From positions 682,001-746,000 of the forward strand of contig CANNCL010000001.1 of the NCBI GenBank assembly GCA_947503155.1: a stretch of DNA of 64,000 bases. Reading direction: 5' to 3'. Numbering within the stretch: position 1 is the stretch's first letter; every line of letters starts with the position of its first letter. The stretch is from an uncultured Erythrobacter sp. Lineage in GTDB: Bacteria; Pseudomonadota; Alphaproteobacteria; Sphingomonadales; Sphingomonadaceae. The notes beneath the pieces are model-generated. The model did no database searches, was not told where the DNA came from, and worked only from the letters and a program-made list of their open reading frames with translations. Positions 45,242 through 53,689 of the stretch are shown here, piece by piece. The translations under genes and the position numbers were made by a program.

Positions 45242-47188
45242 TTACCCGACGAGTTTTTTGCCTGCGCGTTCGATCAGAGCGAGATCATCGTCGATTTCGC
45301 CAATCAGTGCGACATTGCCGGCCCCATCGCGGCGAACCATGACGAGTGAGAATTCCGGACCTTCGCCCGACAAAGCCTCAAGCGTAAGTTCTTCCAATTC
45401 GCGCAATTTTTTCGCAAGCTGAGCGCGAACATCGCCTTCTGGTTCGACTTCTTTGCCGCTTTCTTCGCGGCGCAGGCGGCGTTCGGCGTTCACCACGCCT
45501 TTTAGCCCGCCATCGGCGGCGCTGAGATAGCCGGACAGGCTGCCCCGAGCCAGTTCGAGCCGGTGCGCATGTGACAGCACGGCGGCATATTCGGTCAGGC
45601 GGGTTTTGTCGTAATCATGGCCAAAGACCAGCTTGACGATCGGTGTCATCGGCGCGCGGTCTTGAACAGTCAGACCGCTATCTTCGATCAGCTCATTATA
45701 TTCTTCAGGCTCATCCTTAGAAGCGAGCGAGAAGTCATAGGCGCGGCCCACGGCGGCATAGAGCGCATGACGGCTGCGGTCTTCTGACGCGCTGGCGCTT
45801 TGTGCCAATTCGCGGGCAGAGGCGAGGCAATCGTGAAGACCGGCATCTTGTGCGAATGCATCATTTGAGATCGCGGTTTCTGAATTTGCGGCGTCTGAGG
45901 GCGCGGCGTCTGAGATCACAGCCCCTGAGATCACAGTCTCCGAGACCACGGCGTCTGAGACCACGGCGTCGGCGGGGGCCGGTTCAATTTCGGTTGCCGG
46001 GGTAAAATCAGCAGCGGGCTCGAAATCAGCGACCGGCGTGAAATCAGCAGCGGGTTGGACCTGCAACGGCGTGTGATCTGGCTCGCCTATCGCTGAAAAG
46101 TCAGCGTCTTCCACTTGATAATCGTCTGGATCAAACTGGCCTGCATCGAGATCGACGACTTTCTTCGTCGGCGCTTCGATATAATCGGCAAGCGATGCGA
46201 AACTGTAGGAAGCAGCGCCTTCGCCATCCTCGTCGACCTCTTCGCCGAATTCATCAGTTTCTGGATCATCAAGCGCATATTGGCCAAAATCAGGCATCGG
46301 CAGGTCGCCTGCATCTTCGCTGGCAACGCCATCGGCACCTGCGCCTTCATCGAAGGAGGCGGGGCCGGGTATTTGGCTAAGAGACGCCACATTGTCCGAT
46401 AAGGGGGCGGAGATCGGATTGACCTGCGGCACGCCAGCGGCCTCAGGCTCATGCGCGGGCGAATCCGCCCATTCAGTTACTGGGTCGGCGTGATGTTTGT
46501 GCGGTTGATCTTCGTCTTCGACGGGCTGTTCTTCTGCGCTTTCCAGCGCCTGATCAATTTCGAGCAGCAATTCATCCGCCGTCGCCGCGTCGGCCATCTC
46601 TTTCCAATTGATGACGCCGTAGATGAAATCAATCGTCTCATCATCGCTGGAATAGGGCAGCAATATGCCGCGATACAGGATCGAAGCGCCGCGCTGGTTT
46701 ACAAATTCCGCCTCAAAACCGATCGGTGCCTGATTGGCGAGGATTTGCATGTAATGATCGGTAATGCGGCTGAGCAAAGAGCGCGAAGGGACATCCGAAA
46801 GCTTGTTGATCGGTGTCGCTGAATTGGAAGAAGCCGCGCCGCATTCTTCGGCAAGTTTATCGCCAAGATATTGCACGCCTGGATCTTCAATCCCGGTGGA
46901 GAAATCGAGCAAGACACTGTTGGGGCCAAAATCGGTGAGGTCGCGCGGCTCTAAATCTTCGATCGAAGGAAAAGTCGCCTCGCCAAGCAGGCTGGCCCAA
47001 TGATTATAGGCACGCACTTGCATACGGCGTTCGTCTTGGCCGATCGCCTCTGGCGGCAATTCGCGCGAGGTGCCCTCAGTTGGAGAGTTTGCGTCCGGAT
47101 TCTCGCCGTGTGCGCGCCCCTCTGCGTCCCAATCGTCGCTATCATCAGCTGTAATGCCGGTGTCGAATGTGCCCCGAAGAGTGTCCAT
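45242..47188 (-). CDS. PAS-like sensor protein with acidic, repetitive linker
   Basis: A 648-aa cytoplasmic protein. Residues ~55-210 look like a PAS-type domain (RMQVRAYNHWASLLGEATFP; SRSLLSRITDHYMQILANQ; ILLPYSSDDETIDFIYGVI). A long acidic, low-complexity region follows, with imperfect repeats (ADFTPVADFEPAADFTPATE; VVSDAVVSETVISGAVISD). The last ~170 residues are helical (REEESGKEVEPEGDV, then LRELEELTLEALS). No kinase or cyclase domain is seen. Start is ATG 47188, or GTG 47227 further up. Confidence 0.75.
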   Translation of the reverse strand: MDTLRGTFDTGITADDSDDWDAEGRAHGENPDANSPTEGTSRELPPEAIGQDERRMQVRAYNHWASLLGEATFPSIEDLEPRDLTDFGPNSVLLDFSTGIEDPGVQYLGDKLAEECGAASSNSATPINKLSDVPSRSLLSRITDHYMQILANQAPIGFEAEFVNQRGASILYRGILLPYSSDDETIDFIYGVINWKEMADAATADELLLEIDQALESAEEQPVEDEDQPHKHHADPVTEWADSPAHEPEAAGVPQVNPISAPLSDNVASLSQIPGPASFDEGAGADGVASEDAGDLPMPDFGQYALDDPETDEFGEEVDEDGEGAASYSFASLADYIEAPTKKVVDLDAGQFDPDDYQVEDADFSAIGEPDHTPLQVQPAADFTPVADFEPAADFTPATEIEPAPADAVVSDAVVSETVISGAVISDAAPSDAANSETAISNDAFAQDAGLHDCLASARELAQSASASEDRSRHALYAAVGRAYDFSLASKDEPEEYNELIEDSGLTVQDRAPMTPIVKLVFGHDYDKTRLTEYAAVLSHAHRLELARGSLSGYLSAADGGLKGVVNAERRLRREESGKEVEPEGDVRAQLAKKLRELEELTLEALSGEGPEFSLVMVRRDGAGNVALIGEIDDDLALIERAGKKLVG

Positions 47189-47333
47189 GACTTGGCCTAG
47201 TGCCCCTTGATTAACGCATGTGTTCACCTGTGGTTTGAAGCGACGTGGTAAACATTGCGTTAAGCGCAGCAGGAAAGATCGGGGGGTTTGAAGATTAATT
47301 CCGAAGAATTTGAACGAGCGAGCTCAATGCACC

Positions 47334-47384
47334 TCGAACCCGCTAGGCTTCGCAAGGCCGACCACCCGCCGGCCGGTCAGGCCG
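47334..47384. repeat. Diverged copy of the 37670 intergenic repeat
   Basis: CGAACCCGCTAGGCTTCGCA followed by AGGCCGACC lines up with CGGACCCGCCGGGTCCGCA followed by AGCCCGACC at 37670. The hairpins are weaker here (GGCTTCGCAAGGCC; GGCCGGTCAGGCC). It sits at the 3' end of the DUF2141 gene. A dispersed intergenic element is the likeliest reading. Confidence 0.45.
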
Positions 47385-47388
47385 CACG

Positions 47389-47826
47389 CTAAAGAAAATA
47401 CCGCATTTTGATGGTCAGGTTTTGCGATGCCCGTCCGATGGTGAACACGGCATCATCCCAATCCGGCGGCGCCATTCGCACCGGCGCATCGCGAGAAAAA
47501 CCATACCCTTCACGCGGAGCCATGCCGAGCACGCGGTTCGCTTTGCCGTCCTCGTTTTCGTCATGCAGCAGCGCGATGGCGTAATCGCCCGGCTCCACAT
47601 TGGTGAATCGTATGGTCACTGTGTTTCCGGCGCGCACGACTGTCCGGTGCGAATTGGGGTCGCGGCGGCAGCGCGGAAATATGTCCTCCACCGTGGTCAT
47701 ACAAGCGCGCACGACGCCTTCGTCAGAGCGCAAGTCCGTAACCGTAATGGTAACCGTGCCCGCCGACGCCGGAGCAGCCATTCCCACAGCGCCAATGCCC
47801 AATGCCAGTGCGGCCGCGCGGATCAT
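47389..47826 (-). CDS. DUF2141 family exported protein
   Basis: A 145-aa protein with a signal peptide (AAALALGIGAVGMAAPASA). The mature part is a small beta sandwich: GTVTITVTDLRSDEGVVRAC, VEPGDYAIALLHDENEDGK and GFSRDAPVRMAPPDWDDA are DUF2141 marks. Function unknown; the ending is close to carotenoid/lipid-associated members. ATG 47826 overlaps the desaturase-like gene stop by four bases, linking the two. Confidence 0.87.
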   Translation of the reverse strand: MIRAAALALGIGAVGMAAPASAGTVTITVTDLRSDEGVVRACMTTVEDIFPRCRRDPNSHRTVVRAGNTVTIRFTNVEPGDYAIALLHDENEDGKANRVLGMAPREGYGFSRDAPVRMAPPDWDDAVFTIGRASQNLTIKMRYFL

Positions 47827-48623
47827 CGCAGCGCCTTGTCTTGAGACTTCGCCTGTGCCGGTGCACCCGGTTCGCGCTGACTTGTCAGACGCGCCGAGAG
47901 CCCGCGATCGGTCCCGCAAAGCCTGTCCCAAATTCGAAAATACAGTCCGAAATTGCATCTATATTCCTCATGATGCCGCTCGTGATGGCTGGCTGTTATC
48001 ACCCATTGCCCCAACGGCGAATGAACAAAGCGGCGGGGGAAGATTTCCCATCCCATGTGGTTGACCACGCCCATAATAGTCGCCGCGGTCAAAACCACGC
48101 CAAGCATCGCCAGATGGATCGGCACGAAGAAGACCAGCAATGGAATAACAATCGCACCGCTGATCGATTCCACTGGATGAAAGCTCATCGCCGTCCAAAC
48201 GGTCGGCGGGCGGCTTTCATGATGGACGCTATGCGCCAGGCGGAACAAGCGCTGAGATCCATGCATCGCGCGGTGGCTCCAATAAAAGCAGCTATCTTGC
48301 ACGAACAAATAGATGAGCACGGAGAGCGGCAAATACCAAAGCGGATAGGCGCCAAAATCGGCATAGAGCAGCGAATATCCGTGATGTCGCCACAACCAAA
48401 AGACGATGCCAGCGGGCGCGCCATAGATAAAGGCGGCAATCATCGACCATCGGATTTCTTTGCCAATCTGCCCGCGCATTCCAGCATAAAGGCCGGGCCG
48501 CACCCGCGCCGTCGCTAAGGCGAACAGGCCGCAGGCTAAGAAATAGCGCACCGCCACGATCACCGTCATCGCGGCGCTCACCAACAAAAAAGCGAGCCAG
48601 ATCGGTGTGTCAGCAGGGATCAT
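47823..48623 (-). CDS. Sterol desaturase / fatty acid hydroxylase family protein
   Basis: A 266-aa membrane di-iron enzyme. Histidine boxes: FYWSHRAMHG (HxxxH-like), LAHSVHHES (HxxHH) and ITASHHERHHEEY (HxxHH). Four hydrophobic segments surround them. The family hydroxylates or desaturates sterols, fatty acids or carotenoids; which applies here is unknown. ATG 48623 gives MIPADTPIWLAFLLV. It is first in a two-gene unit with the DUF2141 gene. Confidence 0.9.
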   Translation of the reverse strand: MIPADTPIWLAFLLVSAAMTVIVAVRYFLACGLFALATARVRPGLYAGMRGQIGKEIRWSMIAAFIYGAPAGIVFWLWRHHGYSLLYADFGAYPLWYLPLSVLIYLFVQDSCFYWSHRAMHGSQRLFRLAHSVHHESRPPTVWTAMSFHPVESISGAIVIPLLVFFVPIHLAMLGVVLTAATIMGVVNHMGWEIFPRRFVHSPLGQWVITASHHERHHEEYRCNFGLYFRIWDRLCGTDRGLSARLTSQREPGAPAQAKSQDKALR

Positions 48624-48745
48624 GCGCGAACTATGGCGCAGATTGATTAAGCAAGACAGTGTGTTTTGGCGTGTTTTGGCGTGGTTTCGAGCGTCTTGGC
48701 GCGATTGAAACAGGATCATCCCGCATCTGGCGTCACCCGCGATCC

Positions 48746-49273
48746 TTACTCCGCGCCCAGATCACCCACATGCGGATCAAGCATCGCCGTATGCCGGCGC
48801 ATTGCAATCCTGGCCAACCGTTCAACCTGAACCTTGCGCCGCGCGGGGGCGAGCGGTTCTAGCGGCGCGTGGCGTACAATTTCACCATCATACGCATCCG
48901 CGACGATCACGCCGCAGCGGCTGGGTTGATACGCCTCTGTCTCAAGCGGGCCGCGATCAAGTGCCGGGGACAGACCCCAGAAAAACCTGTCGCAATAATC
49001 GAGATAGTCGGGCCATTTGCTATCGCCGAGCAAATCGCCGCGCGCGACCTTAATTTCAACAATCACCACCAGCCCTTTGGCATCGACGCCCATCAAATCG
49101 GCGCGCCGACCATTTTTCAGCGCGACCTCGCCAAGGCACCAAATATCATTGCGGGCGAATAGCCGCATAATACCGCGCGCAACATCTTTTGCGGTGGGTT
49201 CTGTGGCCGCATTGGACGCGGGCGAATCAAGAGTAGGGGGCTGAGTTTCGATCACGCCGCATGATTGGAACAT
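48746..49273 (-). CDS. MmcB family DNA repair protein
   Basis: A 175-aa protein with the MmcB core: TAKDVARGIMRLFARNDIWC, ALKNGRRADLMGVDAKG, VVIVEIKVARGDLLGDSKWP and DRFFWGLSP. The ADLMG Asp and EIK form a PD-(D/E)xK-like nuclease signature. MmcB is linked to damage tolerance in Alphaproteobacteria. The short N-terminus before residue 20 is variable, so a GTG start at 49252 is also possible. Confidence 0.9.
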   Translation of the reverse strand: MFQSCGVIETQPPTLDSPASNAATEPTAKDVARGIMRLFARNDIWCLGEVALKNGRRADLMGVDAKGLVVIVEIKVARGDLLGDSKWPDYLDYCDRFFWGLSPALDRGPLETEAYQPSRCGVIVADAYDGEIVRHAPLEPLAPARRKVQVERLARIAMRRHTAMLDPHVGDLGAE

Positions 49274-49303
49274 ACCGCGAACACAGTCAAGAGGGGTGCC
49301 CGG

Positions 49304-49702
49304 TTAACCGGCGTCTGGCTGCGCAGCGGGTTGAACCAGTGTCAGCACCGCTTCGCGCGCATGGTGAAATTCACGCCAAAGCGCCAATGCCGGGGCACTT
49401 GCATCCTGACCGCGCGCGGTGATCGTACCAAGAGCCGCAAGGCCGGGCCGCATCATAGCGTCAATATCCTCAATACCTTGCCACGCCATATCGCGCTGCC
49501 AATCACTCGCGCCTTCAAGCAGATTGGGAAACGCGGCAAGTTTGTCGTCAAATGGCTCTGGCGCGAGCGCCGCGACTTTGGCGAGCTGCGCTGAGGAGGA
49601 ATGCATATCCGCCCAGCGATTCGCAAGCGAGCTGAGCGGCTCGCTGGCATGGGCGGCGGTCTTGCGCATTGCACGCATTTCTTTGGGAGGAAGCGCTGAC
49701 AT
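49304..49702 (-). CDS. Small alpha-helical protein of unknown function
   Basis: A 132-aa soluble protein, mostly Ala/Leu-rich helices (MRKTAAHASEPLSSLANRWADM (in part), AREAVLTLVQPAAQ). No cysteines and no motif recognised. ATG 49702 is preceded by no strong ribosome binding site; longer starts would extend into the tRNA region. The gene runs toward mmcB and may be transcribed with it. Confidence 0.55.
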   Translation of the reverse strand: MSALPPKEMRAMRKTAAHASEPLSSLANRWADMHSSSAQLAKVAALAPEPFDDKLAAFPNLLEGASDWQRDMAWQGIEDIDAMMRPGLAALGTITARGQDASAPALALWREFHHAREAVLTLVQPAAQPDAG

Positions 49703-49866
49703 GAGAGCTATGTAAGCCCAAGCCTCTTGCCGTTTGGTTAAGCAGTCACGCGACAATTGCACAGAGGGCCGCGTAAACTTGGGCCGCGAAATGTACGTTT
49801 CGACTGGCGCGCTGATGACAGGCTTGCTAAGCGGCGCGCCCGGCGCAACAAAAGATGCCGCCATGC

Positions 49867-49943
<77 letters not shown>

Positions 49944-50103
49944 TTATTTCAATGACTTAGCCACGATAAGATAGGTGGTTATGCAAAAATTATGAAAAAG
50001 GCGGTTTTGTTTCGCCTTGAGTGGGGCGGCTTTAGATAGGTCTAAAAGATCCTTCCACGTCTGGCGACCACCTTGTAAGTCAAGCTAAAGGGCAAGGACT
50101 CGA

Positions 50104-50787
50104 ATGCAGTTTGACTACCCAGTCAATTCTCGCACTGAACTATTGCGGGTTTATAAAGCGCAGGTGGCCGATGGGGTCATCGGATTGCTCGCAGATGAGG
50201 CTGAGTGCTGCAAGGCTCGGTTTCACGAGTTTTTCGGCGCAGGATCACCCAAGGATGGGTGGGGGCATATTGCTCGGGAAGTTCGCTTGCTTGGATTAGT
50301 GTGTGGTGGCTTAGAACGGTTTGGGAGGTCGCCCTCGAAGACACGCGATGCCGCGCTTGACGCTATTGCTTCATTTAAGAGAAGCAATCGAATGCTCAAA
50401 GAGCTAAACGATGAGCCCGAATTCGTTTTCGCTGCGATGAAAATCAGGGATCAGTTTGAGCAGGACAAAGACTTGGAGCGTCTCCAGCTAATGATTGAAG
50501 GCCTTGCAAGGGTTGTCGAGGCACTTGATGGCAAGGCAGTTCAGAAGAAGGCTAGTTCAATCTATAGCCGCAGGCAAAGGACTAAGCTTGCGGTGCTCTT
50601 GACCCCTCTCTTTGAATGCCAGTTCGGGGCTAAGGCGACGCCGGTTGGAGGAGATCGACCGCTACTAAACGAAGATGTAAACGACTGGACGCGCTTCTTT
50701 CAGATGGCGGCCAGCCTGGTCTGGGGTGAACAGGCTACGCCCGATCGCCAGCGAGTGTTGAGGGCGGCTCTTTGGCCTAACGACTAA
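50104..50787 (+). CDS. Island protein of unknown function
   Basis: A 227-aa soluble helical protein (MQFDYPVNSRTELLRVYKAQ) with no signal or membrane helix. Cysteines and a KRSNRMLKELNDEPEF segment give no clear family. It is the first island gene, 160 bases past the tRNA. A ribosome binding site (AAGGAC) precedes the ATG. Possible roles in element control or in defence cannot be told apart from sequence. Confidence 0.6.
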   Translation: MQFDYPVNSRTELLRVYKAQVADGVIGLLADEAECCKARFHEFFGAGSPKDGWGHIAREVRLLGLVCGGLERFGRSPSKTRDAALDAIASFKRSNRMLKELNDEPEFVFAAMKIRDQFEQDKDLERLQLMIEGLARVVEALDGKAVQKKASSIYSRRQRTKLAVLLTPLFECQFGAKATPVGGDRPLLNEDVNDWTRFFQMAASLVWGEQATPDRQRVLRAALWPND

Positions 50788-50897
50788 AAGGGCCCTGCTT
50801 TTATCACAAATAGGCTGGGTTCTTTGGTTTCTATATGTGACTGACGATCCAAACGTCCCGGCATACCCGAGTGTTTCCGTAACCAAGGAGACACAAA

Positions 50898-51068
50898 ATG
50901 ACCCAACTGCTTACCATTCCCCAGTTCTGCGAGCGCTTCAATGTGGGGCGCTCGACAGTCTATCGCGAACACGATGCGGGTAGGCTTCCTTTCGTCAAAA
51001 TCGGCCGCGCAACGCGCATCTCCGAAAGCGATGCCGACGATTGGATCGACAATCTCCCGTCTTCCTAA
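50898..51068 (+). CDS. AlpA/excisionase-like helix-turn-helix protein
   Basis: A 56-aa protein reading MTQLLTIPQFCERFNVGRST, then VYREHDAGRLPFVKIGRATR and ISESDADDWIDNLPSS. This is the MerR-like winged helix of AlpA regulators and excisionases: helix-turn-helix, a KIGRATRI wing strand and a final DADDWI helix. A strong ribosome binding site (AAGGAG) precedes the ATG. Such genes usually control excision or replication of integrated elements. The gene is followed by the perfect inverted repeat at 51114. Confidence 0.85.
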   Translation: MTQLLTIPQFCERFNVGRSTVYREHDAGRLPFVKIGRATRISESDADDWIDNLPSS

Positions 51069-51113
51069 TGTCCCTGCTCATCCCTTTTGAAACTTACGCT
51101 TCAAAATCCACCT

Positions 51114-51146
51114 AAGTTCCTTTGCGGCCCAGCCGCAAAGGAACTT
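51114..51146. repeat. Perfect 15-bp inverted repeat between alpA-like and rep-like genes
   Basis: AAGTTCCTTTGCGGC and GCCGCAAAGGAACTT are exact reverse complements separated by CCA, then TCTTAT. It could simply be the terminator of the AlpA-like gene. Its perfect symmetry, 29 bases upstream of a Rep-like gene, also fits a nicking or origin hairpin of a rolling-circle element. Confidence 0.8.
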
Positions 51147-51175
51147 TCTTATAGATAACAGAGGTTTGATGATCG

Positions 51176-51847
51176 GTGCGTTCCGCTCCCCATATAGAGG
51201 CGAAGTTAGTGAGAGAGAGAATAAGCCGGCGCGGGGGCAAGCGGCTTGATCGATATAGGGTTAGTTACCAACTCTCGAGAGCAGATTGCGAGAAACTAAT
51301 TGGTGCTACCAATGCTGCAACGCTCAATGGACGACCGTTCAATCGCTTCATTACGATCCTTTGGGAAGATGCGGGGATCGATCCATTGGATAATGCGAGG
51401 ACGACCGGCAAATTCATCAAGTATGCTAGCGATTGGGCAGCTCGGAATGAGTCTAAATTGACTTGGGCTTGGGTACAAGAATGGGGGCGCTACAAGGGCG
51501 CGCATACTCACATCCTTTTGCACATTCCGGTCCACTTGAACCATCTGTTCCGCCCAATGCCGCGAAAATGGGTGAAGAGGCTAATTGGCGGCAAGTACAT
51601 CGCTGGCGCAGTTCGATCCGACCGGGTGGGAAGAGATAGCGATGCGACTAGCCCTTCTCAACTGCATTGCTCAGATCTGATGACGCGGCTGCACTACATG
51701 CTGAAATATGCTCCGCCGGAGTTAGAAATTGAATTCGATATGACGTGGGAGCGTGCGCCCTACAGCAAGTCATGGGGGCGAGAAGGACGCGTTTATGGCA
51801 AGAGGGCTGCTACTTGGCAGGGCTGGAGGGAAGCCTCGGCTTCTTAG
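51176..51847 (+). CDS. Putative rolling-circle Rep-like protein
   Basis: A 223-aa basic protein. Residues 108-118 (GAHTHILLHIP) hold an HxH on a predicted strand, as in HUH-type endonucleases, and tyrosines follow in HYMLKYAP (~173-180), where a catalytic Tyr would lie. The rest (KRLIGGKYIAGAVRSDRVG) is basic. A damaged relative of the part from residue ~124 is at 57540-57660. Neighbours (AlpA, inverted repeat) support replication or mobilisation, but the HUH match is partial. Starts at GTG 51176. Confidence 0.5.
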   Translation: MRSAPHIEAKLVRERISRRGGKRLDRYRVSYQLSRADCEKLIGATNAATLNGRPFNRFITILWEDAGIDPLDNARTTGKFIKYASDWAARNESKLTWAWVQEWGRYKGAHTHILLHIPVHLNHLFRPMPRKWVKRLIGGKYIAGAVRSDRVGRDSDATSPSQLHCSDLMTRLHYMLKYAPPELEIEFDMTWERAPYSKSWGREGRVYGKRAATWQGWREASAS

Positions 51848-51997
51848 GGATGGCACTCACTGAACTGCACGATATCCATCTGAGCCGCTCCGTCCCGCTG
51901 GTCGGGACGGTTGATCGCGCGAGAACACAGGGATTGGCCAATTGACACCCTGGCTGTACTCTCAGATGTTCTGGCTTAAACTAAAGTCGACAAGGTT

Positions 51998-53152
51998 ATG
52001 GATTTGCGGGCAGTAGATATTTTTTCAGGGGCTGGGGGCTTGGCCAAAGGGGTCGCACTGGCTGGTTTCGACACCATAGGTGGATATGATTTCGATTCAG
52101 CAAGCTGCGCAACCTTAAGGCGCAATCTTGCCGAACGTAAATCGGCGGCGGCTTTCGAAGTATTAGAAGCCGACATCTCGGGTGTGGAATTCTCCCGTCA
52201 TCAAGATCAGATTGCGCTCCTGAGCGGGGGCCCGCCCTGTCAACCTTTCTCAGTTGGTGGCAAGCACGTCGCGCAAGGAGATATGCGGGACCAATTTCCT
52301 CAAGCAGTCCGTGCAGTCCGTGAAATCAGGCCGAAGGCGTTCATGTTTGAGAATGTGGCTGGTCTGATGAGACCAAGGTTTCGGCCATACTTTGAGTACA
52401 TCAGGCTTCAGCTTACTCACCCTGAGATTGGGCAAGATGAAGCCGAAAACTGGGAGGATCATTTCTATAGGCTTCAAGAATATCACACAGAAGGTGATCG
52501 CTCTGGCTTGCACTACCGGGTGCTTGTTAGCTGCGTGAATGCAGCTGACTATGGCGTGCCGCAGCAGCGGAGTCGTGTCTTTTTTGTAGGGTTTCAACAA
52601 GGCCTAGGTGCCCGATGGCATTTCCCACAGCCCACCCACTCGAAGGCCGCGCTCTTAAACGAGCAAACGTCCGGACGTTATTGGGAAAGGCACAAGGTTC
52701 ATTCTGGGTACCATTTGCACTCGTTGGCTATGATTGAAAGCCAAATGCTCTTTGACGAAGCTGGCGAGTGCCTCCCTTGGATGACAACGAGGGACGCAAT
52801 TACTGATTTGGTCACGCCAGTTAAACATGCAGCTTCTTCGGGTGATCCAATGCACTACTTGAAGCTCGGAGCAAGGGCCTACAAAGGACATAGCGGCAGC
52901 AGTCTAGATCTTCCCGCAAAAACGCTCAAAGCCGGCGTGCATGGAGTCCCTGGCGGCGAGAATATGTTTAGGAATGATGCAGGAGAGCTCAGATACTTCA
53001 CTCTCCGTGAATGCGCACGCCTTCAAACCTTTCCCGACAGCTATCAATTTTCAGGCACCTGGACTGCGGCAATGAAACAACTGGGCAACGCAGTCCCAGT
53101 GAAACTCGCTGAACCTATTGCAAGTAGTATTCTAGTTGCTCTAGGAAAATAG
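51998..53152 (+). CDS. DNA (cytosine-5) methyltransferase
   Basis: A 384-aa enzyme that puts a methyl group on C5 of cytosine. Motif I DIFSGAGGLAKG (residues 7-18), motif IV GGPPCQPFSVGG with catalytic Cys (about 81), motif VI MFENVAGL, motif VIII VPQQRSRVFFVG and motif X LGNAVPVKLAEP are all intact. The region between VIII and X should set the target sequence, which cannot be read. An AAGG ribosome binding site precedes ATG 51998. No restriction endonuclease gene adjoins it; the next gene starts 15 bases on. Confidence 0.95.
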   Translation: MDLRAVDIFSGAGGLAKGVALAGFDTIGGYDFDSASCATLRRNLAERKSAAAFEVLEADISGVEFSRHQDQIALLSGGPPCQPFSVGGKHVAQGDMRDQFPQAVRAVREIRPKAFMFENVAGLMRPRFRPYFEYIRLQLTHPEIGQDEAENWEDHFYRLQEYHTEGDRSGLHYRVLVSCVNAADYGVPQQRSRVFFVGFQQGLGARWHFPQPTHSKAALLNEQTSGRYWERHKVHSGYHLHSLAMIESQMLFDEAGECLPWMTTRDAITDLVTPVKHAASSGDPMHYLKLGARAYKGHSGSSLDLPAKTLKAGVHGVPGGENMFRNDAGELRYFTLRECARLQTFPDSYQFSGTWTAAMKQLGNAVPVKLAEPIASSILVALGK

Positions 53153-53167
53153 AATAGGGGAGAATAA

Positions 53168-53689
53168 ATGCCATCAATTACTGACTTGATTGATGAATCG
53201 CTGACGCCGATCAATTTAAGAATCCTTGTTTTTGGGCCTCAAGTCGAACATCTTTCGGATGTCGAACGAACCCGAAACCTCCAGAATAAGCGGATAGAAA
53301 TCAGAGAGGCGCTTGAAGACATCGGGCATGAGGTGAAGTATGCCGAAGATGTCGTCGACTCATCGATTGACGGGCCTGGCGCTAATGCGTTCTTCCAAGA
53401 AATGGTCATCATGGAGGATTTCGACTTCATCGTGACACTGGTTGAATCGCCGGGAAGCAATATCGAAACTGGCGTGATAGCGAGTAAGCCGAACCTAGCG
53501 AGGAAGGCATCGCTGTATATTGACAGGACCTTCAATGAGGGCTTGGCGTGGCGCGCTTGCCAGTTTGTGGAGCAGATGGGGGGACATATTCATCAGTTCA
53601 CCTATCCGCAGGATTTAACTGAGTGTCATTTGCTTGGCCATGTTAAAGAGCGTGCGAACACCATACAAATGTGGAAGTACTTGATGTGA
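53168..53689 (+). CDS. Deoxyribosyltransferase/TIR-like Rossmann protein
   Basis: A 173-aa protein. NLRILVFGPQV opens the first strand; RIEIREALEDIGHEVKYAED gives helix and second strand; FDFIVTLVESPGSNIETGVIA matches the nucleoside 2-deoxyribosyltransferase/TIR-like pattern in which the Glu after Gly-Ser acts on a ribose. The fold would allow binding or cleavage of a nucleotide such as NAD, but the catalytic set is not proved. It lies between methyltransferase and kinase-ATPase genes and overlaps the latter by four bases. Confidence 0.55.
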   Translation: MPSITDLIDESLTPINLRILVFGPQVEHLSDVERTRNLQNKRIEIREALEDIGHEVKYAEDVVDSSIDGPGANAFFQEMVIMEDFDFIVTLVESPGSNIETGVIASKPNLARKASLYIDRTFNEGLAWRACQFVEQMGGHIHQFTYPQDLTECHLLGHVKERANTIQMWKYLM

